Shown: piece by piece, positions 8,581-15,666 of the stretch
Layout: the number at the start of each line of letters is the position of its first letter
Position numbering within the stretch: position 1 is the first letter of the stretch
From: DATHRK01 sp035513295
GTDB taxonomy: Bacteria; Gemmatimonadota; Gemmatimonadetes; Longimicrobiales; RSA9
NCBI GenBank assembly: GCA_035513295.1
Contig: DATKCH010000124.1
Location: 1-42,857 of the forward strand
Direction of reading: 5' to 3'
Length of the DNA stretch: 42,857 bases
Position numbers and translations under genes: made by a program
Notes under the pieces: generated by a model
Database searches by the model: none
Seen by the model: only the letters and a program-made list of their open reading frames with translations
What the model was told of the DNA's origin: nothing

Positions 8581-11500
8581 TTACCCGCATTCGCTGTAAC
8601 CGCACACCATGCACTTCACGCACCCCTCCGCGAAGAACAGCTCCGAGGCGCAGTCCGGGCACGTCCCGATGAAGGTCTCGCCCGGGTCGTAGGCGCCGAA
8701 GTCCACCTGCGCCTGCGCCGCGGCCGATTGCGCGCCGGTCGTGATCGTCTGGCTGATGGGCAGCTCCTGCTGGACGCCGGCGCGCTCCTGCTGGTAGAGC
8801 TCGATCGCCTGGGCGATGGCGTCCGGCACCGACAGCACCTTGTTGGGGCCGTAGCCGACCGCGCGGTCGCAGGAGATGCCGCGCAACTGCTGGTGCACCT
8901 CGGTCAGCCCGATGCCGCTGCGCAGCGCCAGCGAGATCAGCCGCCCGATCGCCTCCACGTCCGCCATCGCCGCGCCGCCCGCCTTGCCGAGCGTCGCGAA
9001 GAGCTCGAACGGCTTGCCGGTGTCGTCCTCGTTGATGGTCACGTAGATGTCGCCCAGCGGGCTGATCATCTTGCGCGTGATCCCGCGCAGGGCGGCGGGA
9101 CGGGTGCGCTTGACCAGACGCTTCTGGCTGCGCGCATGCTCCCCGGTGAGGCCGTGCTCGAGCTCCTCGCGCTCCTGCTCGAGCCGGTGGATCCGCTCGC
9201 GCGCGTCGGCCAGGTCCTGGAGCAGCCCGGCCCGCCCTGCGTCGTCCTCCGCCGAGGTGCCGCTCACCTCCTTCGCCGTCTTGCCGGTCGACAGCACCTG
9301 CATCGGGCGCGAGCCGTCCCGGTACACGGTGACGCCCTTGCAGCCCAGCTCGTAGGCCTGCTGGTAGATCTCGCGCACCTCCTCCTGCGTCGCCTCCTCG
9401 GGGAAGTTGCAGGTCTTCGAGATCGCAGCGTCGACGTGGCCCTGGAAGGCGGCCTGCATGCGGATGTGCCACTCGGGCGTAACGTCGTGCGCGGTCACGA
9501 AGACGCGCTGGACGTCTTCGGGCACCTCGTCGAAGTGGATGTGCCCTTCCTCGGCGATCGCGCGCATCAGCTCCGCGGAGTACCAGCCCTCGCGCCTGGC
9601 GATGCGCACAAAGTCCTGGTTGACGTCGGGCATCAGCGCGCCCGCCTGGTTGCGCATGAACGCCACCGCGAACAGCGGCTCGATCCCGCCGGAGCAGTCG
9701 GCGATGATCGAGATGGTGCCCGTCGGCGCGACGGTGGTCAGGTTGCAGTTCCGGAGCCTCTTGAACGGGCGAAGCCGGCTCCCATCCGGGTGCCGCGCGC
9801 ACGTTGCGTCAGGGCCCCAGATGCTCTCCTCCCACTCGGTGAACGCTCCCCGACCCTCGGCCAGTTTCTCCGACGCGTTGCGAGCCTCCTCGTTGATGAA
9901 GCCCATGACCATCTGCGCCAGGGACACCGCTTGCTCGCTGCTATAGGGAACTCCGACGCGCACGAGCAGATCCGCCCACCCCATCACGCCGAGCCCTATC
10001 CGGCGGATCCGGTGCGCGAGGTCGTGGATTTCCTGGAGCGGGTACTTGTTGGCGTCTATGACGTTGTCCAGGAAATGCGTCGCCATGTGTACGACGCGCC
10101 TCAGGCCGTCCCAGTCGATGCGGTCCTTCGGACCCGATCCCGCCCGAGCGTCGGTGATCGCGAACGCCCCCACGTTGATCGAGCCCAGGTTGCAGACGTC
10201 GTACGGGAACAGGACCTGTTCGCCGCACGGATTCGTCGCCTCGTACTGGCCGATCCCGGGTACCGGGTTGTCCAGGTTCGCCCGGTCGATGAAGAACACG
10301 CCCGGCTCCCCCGTGGACCACGCGCCCTCGACGATCATGTCGAAGACCTCGCGGGCGTTCTCGGTGCCCACGACCTCGCCCGTGCGCGGGCTGATCAGGT
10401 AGTAGTCCTCGCCCTCCTTCAGCGCCTCCATGAACGCGTCGGTCACGGCCACCGAGATGTTGAAGTTGGTGATCTTGGTGACGTCGCTCTTGCAGGTGAT
10501 GAAGTCGCGGATGTCCGGATGGTCCACGCGCAGGATGCCCATGTTGGCGCCTCGTCGCGTGTTGTGGCTGACGAACCCGTTCGCGATGTAGGTGTTGTTG
10601 CCGGGCACGGAGAGGTCGAGGGTGAGCGACTCGCCCTCCTCTATCTCGGTCACCTGATCGTAGTACTGGTCGTGCGCGAGGAACCACATCAGCGGGCTGA
10701 CGCGGACCTCCTCGCGGCTGTCCGCCAGCGTGACCAGCCGCGAGCGCGTGAGGCTGCGCGGCGCCGCGCCTCCGGCGCGCAGGGCCTCGCCCTGGTTCGG
10801 GATGACGTCGTTGCGCTCCCAGGCCTCCTCCCTGCGGTCCCGCAGCCGCGCGCGGCGCGCGTTGTCGAGCGTGCCGATGTCGTGCGCGAACACCTCCAGG
10901 CCGGCCTGGGTCGTCACACGCAGCCGGTGCAGGGGCAGCGTCCCGAACGCTCCCTCGCGCCGCTCCACCGTCGAGATCGCGCTCGGCACGCCCACCGCGA
11001 GCAGCAGGGCCTGGACGTCCTCCAGAAGGTCGCGGCTGACGGAGGACAGGCTCGGATAGCCGTCCTCGCTCACGGTGCCATCCGCGGTGAACAACCCCCG
11101 CAGAAATCCGCGCGCGAACGCGGCGCCCTTGCGGAACACGATCTCCGGCGCGCGCACGTCGCGGGCCGAAGGCTTCGGCACGCCGATCTGCTCCAGCCAG
11201 TCGACGAGCACGGTCGAGTTGTAGATGTAGTTCGTGCTGCCGTCGTCCGGCTTCCTCTGCGGAATGGGCCGCAGGCCGAACAGCCCTTCGCCCGCGCGGA
11301 CGAGCCACTCCGCGATGTCGGGCTGGGCGTCCGCGACCGTCAGCACGAGGCGTCCGGTCGCTCCGCCCCGGTTGTACCGATTGATGGCTCCGTCGCCGAT
11401 CGCGTAACCGATGAACTCGCCCAGCTCCGGGGTCGCCTCGTCCGGCACGTCGATCGACGTCGCGTTGAGGTGAGCCGTGCTCGCCGGGCCGGGCAGCCCG

Positions 11501-12384
11501 TAGTGGTCCGGCTCCAGCATGTGGCCCTTCTGGAGCACGACCCAGTCGCCCACGCTTAGCTCGTCCATCCGCCGCCACACGTATGCGCCGGACGCATCGA
11601 TCACGCGCACGCGGTGCTGAAGGGTGGCCGCGAGCGAGTATCCGCTCGCCGTGCGGATGCGCCGGATCTCGGCCACGCCGTGGTTGTAGAACTCGTCCGA
11701 CTCGCGGACCTCCTCGTCCGTCGCGACCCGCAGCGGCGTCGCGTGAGCGTGCCATGAATCGGGCGCCGCGTCCTCGGGCCCCAGCTCGCGGATCGGCACC
11801 ACGCCGCGATCGGTGCCCACCCGGGTGTCCGGGACGACGCAGCCCCCCTGCTTGACGACCTCGGTCGACTGGTCGTACAGGCTCATGAACGACACGGGGC
11901 CGCTGGCCACGCCCATCGTGGAGCGCACGATGTCGTTGCTGGGACGCAGGCGGCTGAAGCTAAAACCAGTGCCACCACCCGACTGGTGGACCAGCGCCAT
12001 CGCCCGCAACGTGTCGTAGATGCCGTTCCTGCCGTTGGACAGCGCGTCCTCGACGGGCAGCACGAAGCACGCTGACAGCTGGCCGAGGGGGCGTCCGGCG
12101 TTCATGAGCGTGGGCGAGTTGGGCTCGAACAGGCGCGCGGTCATGAGCCGGTAGAACTCCCGCGCGATCTGCTCGACGGCGCCCTCGCTCGCGCCGTACT
12201 TCCGGTCCTCCTCGGCGACCGTCCTGGCGACCCGCCAGAACATGGCTTCGGGATTCTCGGCCGGTTCGCCCGCTTCGTCCTTTTTCAGGTAGCGCCGAGC
12301 GAGAACGATGCGCGCGTTCTCAGACATCTCGGCGGATCCGAGGTCCTCGGGCGGGGTCTCGGCGGGCGCTGCGGCGTGGGGCAT
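8581..12384 (-). CDS. nrdJ: Adenosylcobalamin-dependent (class II) ribonucleoside-diphosphate reductase, intein-containing
   Basis: The precursor is 1267 residues from the ATG at 12384 (Shine-Dalgarno GAGGAAG just upstream); removing the 427-residue intein leaves an 840-residue enzyme. It reduces ribonucleotides to deoxyribonucleotides using a B12-generated thiyl radical. Visible motifs are FEPNSPTLMNAG and LSACFVLPVEDALSN (redox Cys106), then VVKQGG, then after the intein TRRGANMGILRVDHPDI, ATNPCGEQVLFPYDVCNLGS (active-site Asn718, Cys720, Glu722 in the precursor) and APTGTISIIADCSGGIEPLF. The C-terminus has a TSCPD-type region (GDIYVTINEDDTGKPFELFA) and a zinc-ribbon-like tail with CPDC and CVKCMVCG. 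No small-subunit gene is nearby, as expected for class II. An in-frame ATG at 12477 is possible but has a weaker ribosome site. Confidence 0.96.
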   Translation of the reverse strand: MPHAAAPAETPPEDLGSAEMSENARIVLARRYLKKDEAGEPAENPEAMFWRVARTVAEEDRKYGASEGAVEQIAREFYRLMTARLFEPNSPTLMNAGRPLGQLSACFVLPVEDALSNGRNGIYDTLRAMALVHQSGGGTGFSFSRLRPSNDIVRSTMGVASGPVSFMSLYDQSTEVVKQGGCVVPDTRVGTDRGVVPIRELGPEDAAPDSWHAHATPLRVATDEEVRESDEFYNHGVAEIRRIRTASGYSLAATLQHRVRVIDASGAYVWRRMDELSVGDWVVLQKGHMLEPDHYGLPGPASTAHLNATSIDVPDEATPELGEFIGYAIGDGAINRYNRGGATGRLVLTVADAQPDIAEWLVRAGEGLFGLRPIPQRKPDDGSTNYIYNSTVLVDWLEQIGVPKPSARDVRAPEIVFRKGAAFARGFLRGLFTADGTVSEDGYPSLSSVSRDLLEDVQALLLAVGVPSAISTVERREGAFGTLPLHRLRVTTQAGLEVFAHDIGTLDNARRARLRDRREEAWERNDVIPNQGEALRAGGAAPRSLTRSRLVTLADSREEVRVSPLMWFLAHDQYYDQVTEIEEGESLTLDLSVPGNNTYIANGFVSHNTRRGANMGILRVDHPDIRDFITCKSDVTKITNFNISVAVTDAFMEALKEGEDYYLISPRTGEVVGTENAREVFDMIVEGAWSTGEPGVFFIDRANLDNPVPGIGQYEATNPCGEQVLFPYDVCNLGSINVGAFAITDARAGSGPKDRIDWDGLRRVVHMATHFLDNVIDANKYPLQEIHDLAHRIRRIGLGVMGWADLLVRVGVPYSSEQAVSLAQMVMGFINEEARNASEKLAEGRGAFTEWEESIWGPDATCARHPDGSRLRPFKRLRNCNLTTVAPTGTISIIADCSGGIEPLFAVAFMRNQAGALMPDVNQDFVRIARREGWYSAELMRAIAEEGHIHFDEVPEDVQRVFVTAHDVTPEWHIRMQAAFQGHVDAAISKTCNFPEEATQEEVREIYQQAYELGCKGVTVYRDGSRPMQVLSTGKTAKEVSGTSAEDDAGRAGLLQDLADARERIHRLEQEREELEHGLTGEHARSQKRLVKRTRPAALRGITRKMISPLGDIYVTINEDDTGKPFELFATLGKAGGAAMADVEAIGRLISLALRSGIGLTEVHQQLRGISCDRAVGYGPNKVLSVPDAIAQAIELYQQERAGVQQELPISQTITTGAQSAAAQAQVDFGAYDPGETFIGTCPDCASELFFAEGCVKCMVCGYSECG
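10561..11841 (-). mobile_element. Intein with LAGLIDADG homing endonuclease inside nrdJ
   Basis: This in-frame insert of 427 codons interrupts the conserved extein sequence VVKQGG / TRRGANMG. All splicing elements are visible. Cys1 opens block A (CVVPDTRVGTDRGVVPIREL). Block B has the T-x-x-H pair (T73-LQ-H76 in SLAATLQHRVRV). The C-terminal blocks read YYDQVTEIEEGESLTLDLSV and NTYIANGFVSHN, ending His426-Asn427 before extein Thr+1. The central domain carries the two dodecapeptide motifs of a LAGLIDADG endonuclease: LGEFIGYAIGDG (Asp150) and FLRGLFTADGTV (Asp254). It should therefore be a full-length, splicing-competent intein that may still home. The insertion point lies in the nucleotide-reductase core, where excision is needed for activity. 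Confidence 0.95.
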
Positions 12385-12503
12385 GGGCTTCCTCGGCTGG
12401 GCCGGGGGTCGGGGTCTTCCGTGTAAAAGAAACGCGCGAGACGCCACGCACAGGGGCGGCACGGGTCGGCTTGGCATCGCCCCCCGGTGAACCGGCGCCG
12501 GTC

Positions 12504-12519
12504 ACCCCATATCTTGTGG
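12504..12519. promoter_or_regulatory. NrdR-type box 1 (downstream of the nrdJ -10)
   Basis: ACCCCATATCTTGTGG fits the known NrdR box pattern acaCwAtATaTwGtgt at most positions (a, c, C, A, t, A, T, T, w, G, t, g). It lies just downstream of the predicted nrdJ -10 element, about where transcription should start, so NrdR binding would block initiation. Confidence 0.7.
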
Positions 12520-12526
12520 GTCCTGC

Positions 12527-12555
12527 ACGATAAGGCCCCTCTATCTTGTGGTCAA
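12527..12555 (-). promoter_or_regulatory. Predicted sigma-70 promoter of nrdJ
   Basis: On the minus strand TTGACC (12555-12550) and TATCGT (12532-12527) are separated by exactly 17 nt, matching the -35 TTGACA at five of six bases and the -10 TATAAT at four of six. Transcription would start near 12520, leaving a leader of about 135 nt before the ATG at 12384. One NrdR-type box fills the spacer and the other follows the -10. Confidence 0.6.
12536..12551. promoter_or_regulatory. NrdR-type box 2 (in the nrdJ promoter spacer)
   Basis: CCCCTCTATCTTGTGG shares ATCTTGTGG with box 1 at an offset of exactly 32 nt, i.e. three helical turns, the usual arrangement of paired NrdR boxes. It occupies the spacer between -35 and -10 and touches the -35. 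NrdR is the ATP/dATP-sensing repressor of ribonucleotide reductase genes; its gene is not in this window. Confidence 0.65.
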
Positions 12556-12607
12556 GGGGCTTCTTTGTACACACGAAGAGAGGGCTCAACGACGGGGCCG
12601 AACGGGG

Positions 12608-12662
12608 ATATCCACCGTTTCCACAGGGCGTTTTCCCGCGCTATCCACGGAGTTGTGGGAAA
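12608..12662. promoter_or_regulatory. Cluster of DnaA-box-like 9-mers
   Basis: Four 9-mers matching TTATCCACA at seven of nine positions: ATATCCACC (12608-12616), GTTTCCACA (12617-12625), CTATCCACG (12641-12649), and on the opposite strand TTTCCCACA (12654-12662). They lie 55-110 bp upstream of the predicted nrdJ promoter. None is a perfect box, so this is a suggestion only. Confidence 0.3.
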
Positions 12663-12691
12663 GGGAAACGGCGTCCGGTGGTGCCGGCGCG

Positions 12692-14791
12692 CTACTGGCG
12701 AACCAGGCGACTCCTCAGAAACGCCTCCAGCCCCCTCACGTGCGCCGCGGCGACGCGATCGTGGACGTCGGCGTCGCGCAGCGCCGCCTCCTGGACGGGC
12801 ACCATGAGGAACATCGCCTCGGTGAGAACGGCGGGCATCCAGGTCGGCCGCGCGAGCGCCAGGTCCCCCCAGATCGGTCCCAGGTCGCGCAGTCCGAGCT
12901 CGGCGACCAGCTCGCGCTGGAGCGCGCGCGCGAGGTCCAGCGACTGCCAGGTGTTGTAGAGCACGCTCGTGCCCGCGCTCTCGAACGGGTTCACGCCGTC
13001 CGGAAACGCGTTGTTGTGCACCGAGACGAGCACGTGCACGCCGGAGTCCAGCGCCATCACCGGGCGGGCGGCGAGGTCCAGGTCGTCTGGACCGGGGCGG
13101 ATCTCGAGGACGCGCGCGCCCCGCTGGCGCAGGAGGTCGGCGAGCCGCCTGGAGATCCGCCGGTTGGCGTCGCCCTCGCGCAGCCCGGTGGGGCCGATCG
13201 CGCCCGTGTCGTCCCCGTGCCCGGCATCGACGCCGACGTAGAGGCCCCGCAGAGGGGCGTCCGCGTCCAGGGGTGGAGGCCGCCGCACCCGGAGCACGAG
13301 CGTCGCGGCGTCCTCCCAGCGCGAGTCCCAGCCCCAGGGAGGCCCCGGCGTCTCCACGCGGACGACGTAGCGCTCGTCGTCCCGCTGCTCCCACCAGACG
13401 CGCAGCACGTCCGGGTCGGCCGGCCCCTGGTAGGCCCAGTTGGTGCGCGTGCGCGCGCCGTAGACCGTGACGTCGAGGCCGCCGTCGCGCGCGTCCACGC
13501 GGAACGGCAGCCGCTCGGAGAGCGCGACGCGGATCTCCACCCAGCCGCCGTCGGGGGCGACGCGCACCGAGTAGGCGTCGCCCACCGCCTGGCCGGGCGC
13601 CGGGAGCGGCGCGGGCGCGTCGTCTCTCCGTCCTGCGCGCGTCGGCGCGCGGGGCGTCGCGGCCGCGTCCCTCGCGGAGCGCGGCGCCAGGTCGTCCGAG
13701 GCGACCCAGATCGACAGGTCGCTCGTCAGGCGGACGCGCGCCAGCCCGTCCCGCAGGCCCGTGACCCGCACGCGCGTCCCGTTCGGCAGGAACCAGTGAA
13801 GGGGCGTGCCCGGAGGCAGGGTCGCGCGCCCGATGGCGGCCGAATCGGGCCGTTCGGTCCGGACGTCCGCCACGTACGCGTACCCCGGCTCGATCACGCC
13901 CAGCGCGGGCAGCGGCGTGGCAAGGACGTCTCCGTTCACGACCGCCTCCAGGAACGCCTCGCCGGTCGACGAGTCGACCCCCGGCGGCGGGGCGCCCACG
14001 CCGCCGTACATCCCGGGCGGCGCGGCGGCCGGCAGCGGCGTTCCCGGCGCGTCCGGGCCGGCCCCCGCGACGAACGACGTCCGCACGGGAACCGTCGCTT
14101 CGTAGCGCACGATCGACCGCCCCGCGGTGGCCTGGGCGAAGCCGGCGCTGCCCACCGGCGCCGCCGCTTCGCGCATGGGGACCCGGTGTCCGTCCGGCAG
14201 CGCGATCGCCAGCTCCAGGCCGGACGGCGCGCGCGCGGTGAAGGTCATGGGCTCGCCGCGCTGGACCAGCGTGTAGGAGACCGGCGTGATGGCGGTGACG
14301 AGCGGGCGCTCCTCAGCCGCCTCGCCCCGGCGCGCCGCGGCCTCCCCGTCTTCGGCGGTCCCGGCTCCGTTCACGGGCCATTCGAGGCTGATAGGCGGGT
14401 CCCCGCCTGCCGAGCCGGCCTCGATCCGGTAGAGGCCGCTTTCGGGCACCGGCAGGTAGGCCAGGAACGCGCCGTTGGGCTCGACCGGGACGGTCGCGCC
14501 GTCGATCGTGAGCGTCGGGTCGCGTAGACTCACCGAGCCGAACACGAACGTGGAGTCGGTCGGTACGCTGGCGCCCCTCGGCGGGTACACGATGTCGATC
14601 GAGCGACCGTGGCTCGCGCGCGCGGGCACGGGTGGAAGCGTGCCATGGAGCGGCGCGAGCGGCCGCGCGCTCGCCGGAGCCGGATCCAGCGTCGGAGGGG
14701 GAGGCGGAGGGCCCGGCGCGCGCGCTCCGCAGCCGGCCGACCCGGCCCCCACCACGAGCGCAAGAGCGAGTCGCGCGCGGCGGGCGTTCAT
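12692..14791 (-). CDS. N-acetylmuramoyl-L-alanine amidase (Amidase_3), probable lipoprotein
   Basis: 699 residues. The N-terminal MNARRARLALALVVGAGSAG before Cys21 is a likely lipoprotein signal, although the residue three before the cysteine is Ser rather than Leu. A Pro/Ala-rich linker and several beta-rich modules follow (for example IDIVYPPRGASVPTDSTFVF and an SH3-like segment GTPLHWFLPNGTRVRVTGLR near residue 325). The catalytic Amidase_3 domain fills about the last 190 residues. It shows the zinc ligands in VGVDAGHGDDTG (His), GLREGDANRRIS (Glu) and VLVSVHNNAFPDG (His), plus the catalytic Glu in VLTEAMFLM. It cleaves the MurNAc-L-Ala bond of peptidoglycan outside the cytoplasm. Its start overlaps the MscS stop (ATGA), so the genes are co-translated. 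Confidence 0.92.
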   Translation of the reverse strand: MNARRARLALALVVGAGSAGCGARAPGPPPPPPTLDPAPASARPLAPLHGTLPPVPARASHGRSIDIVYPPRGASVPTDSTFVFGSVSLRDPTLTIDGATVPVEPNGAFLAYLPVPESGLYRIEAGSAGGDPPISLEWPVNGAGTAEDGEAAARRGEAAEERPLVTAITPVSYTLVQRGEPMTFTARAPSGLELAIALPDGHRVPMREAAAPVGSAGFAQATAGRSIVRYEATVPVRTSFVAGAGPDAPGTPLPAAAPPGMYGGVGAPPPGVDSSTGEAFLEAVVNGDVLATPLPALGVIEPGYAYVADVRTERPDSAAIGRATLPPGTPLHWFLPNGTRVRVTGLRDGLARVRLTSDLSIWVASDDLAPRSARDAAATPRAPTRAGRRDDAPAPLPAPGQAVGDAYSVRVAPDGGWVEIRVALSERLPFRVDARDGGLDVTVYGARTRTNWAYQGPADPDVLRVWWEQRDDERYVVRVETPGPPWGWDSRWEDAATLVLRVRRPPPLDADAPLRGLYVGVDAGHGDDTGAIGPTGLREGDANRRISRRLADLLRQRGARVLEIRPGPDDLDLAARPVMALDSGVHVLVSVHNNAFPDGVNPFESAGTSVLYNTWQSLDLARALQRELVAELGLRDLGPIWGDLALARPTWMPAVLTEAMFLMVPVQEAALRDADVHDRVAAAHVRGLEAFLRSRLVRQ

Positions 14792-15666
14792 CGCTCCCCA
14801 GGCGCCAGCAGCGACCCCTTCACCTCCACCGCCTCCAGCCGGATGGTCTCGTTGGGCATGTCCACGCCGGCCTCCCGCAGCGTCTCGAAGACGCGCTCGC
14901 GCAGCTCGAAGCGCTTCTCCACGTGCTCGCGCTCGTCGCGTATCCAGGCCTGCAACTGCACCTCGATGTTGTAGTCGTTGAGCCGCGTCACCACCAGGTG
15001 GGGCGGGGGCTTTTCCTGGAAGCCTTCCTCCTCGCCTACCAGCGCGAGGAGCAGCTCGCGCACCCGGCCGATGTCCTCGTCGGGCCCGATGGTCACCTCG
15101 ATGTCGAGCCGGAGGCTCGGGAAGTTGGTGTAGGAGGCGACCGTCGAGTTGACGATGTGGGAGTTCGGGACCGCCAGCATCTTGCCGTCCGCGGTGACGA
15201 TGCGGGTGGAGCGCAGGGTGATGTTGTGGACCCGCCCGTAGTCGTCGCCGACCTCCACCAGATCGCCGATCACGAACGGCCGGTCCCAGAAGATGAGGAG
15301 TCCGGAGATCAGGTTGGACAACGCGTCGCGCGCGGCGAAGCCGATCGTTAGGCCGACGATTCCGAGGCTCGTGACCAGCGCCGCGGTGTTGATGCCGAGC
15401 GCCGAAAGCGCCTGGACGAGTCCGATCGTGAGGATCGAGAGCTGCAGCGCCGACTCGACGAAGCGCGCCGTGGTCCGGTCGGTGCCGGCGCGCGCCATCA
15501 CGCTGGTGGCCACGCGGTCCACGATCTTCCAGATCAGGTAGAAGGCCAGGAAGGTGATCGTCGCCACCGCCAGGTTCGCGGTTAACCCGGCGACCTCCGA
15601 CCCCAGCGTCTCGAGGTTGAATTCCTCGGCCAGGCGCAGCCGGATGCTCTCGAAGAAGTCAGACAC
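14788..15666 (-). CDS. Small-conductance mechanosensitive channel (MscS family)
   Basis: 292 residues from a GTG at 15666. Membrane helices lie at about residues 30-48 and 72-95, followed by the pore helix GIVGLTIGFAARDALSNLIS with the family's Gly/Ala pattern. Next come the MscS beta domain (FVIGDLVEVGDDYGRVHNIT, and VPNSHIVNSTVASYTNFP) and the alpha/beta C-terminal cage ending about residue 285. The channel opens under membrane tension and releases osmolytes. The gene overlaps the upstream symporter by 8 nt and the downstream amidase by 4 nt, so it is embedded in the cell-wall operon. This fits a response to turgor during wall remodelling (inference). Confidence 0.93.
   Translation of the reverse strand: MSDFFESIRLRLAEEFNLETLGSEVAGLTANLAVATITFLAFYLIWKIVDRVATSVMARAGTDRTTARFVESALQLSILTIGLVQALSALGINTAALVTSLGIVGLTIGFAARDALSNLISGLLIFWDRPFVIGDLVEVGDDYGRVHNITLRSTRIVTADGKMLAVPNSHIVNSTVASYTNFPSLRLDIEVTIGPDEDIGRVRELLLALVGEEEGFQEKPPPHLVVTRLNDYNIEVQLQAWIRDEREHVEKRFELRERVFETLREAGVDMPNETIRLEAVEVKGSLLAPGER

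Larger units (their letters stand above)
12385..12691. other. nrdJ upstream region
   Basis: 307 nt between nrdJ and the upstream amidase stop, both on the minus strand. It carries a sigma-70-like promoter for nrdJ, two NrdR-type boxes and, further upstream, four DnaA-box-like 9-mers (each described separately). No cobalamin riboswitch signature was seen. No coding frame with recognisable content was found. Confidence 0.6.

Noticed and set aside
8431..11559. A plus-strand open frame of about 1040 codons antisense to nrdJ
   Set aside because: Arg/Val/Leu/His-biased composition with no motifs; it mirrors the GC-rich codon pattern of nrdJ, which is a firmly recognised gene on the other strand.
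12535..12560. Hairpin GCCCCT/AGGGGC upstream of nrdJ as a terminator of the amidase
   Set aside because: The amidase ends at 12692 and the arms fall on the promoter and NrdR box; better explained as part of that regulatory site.
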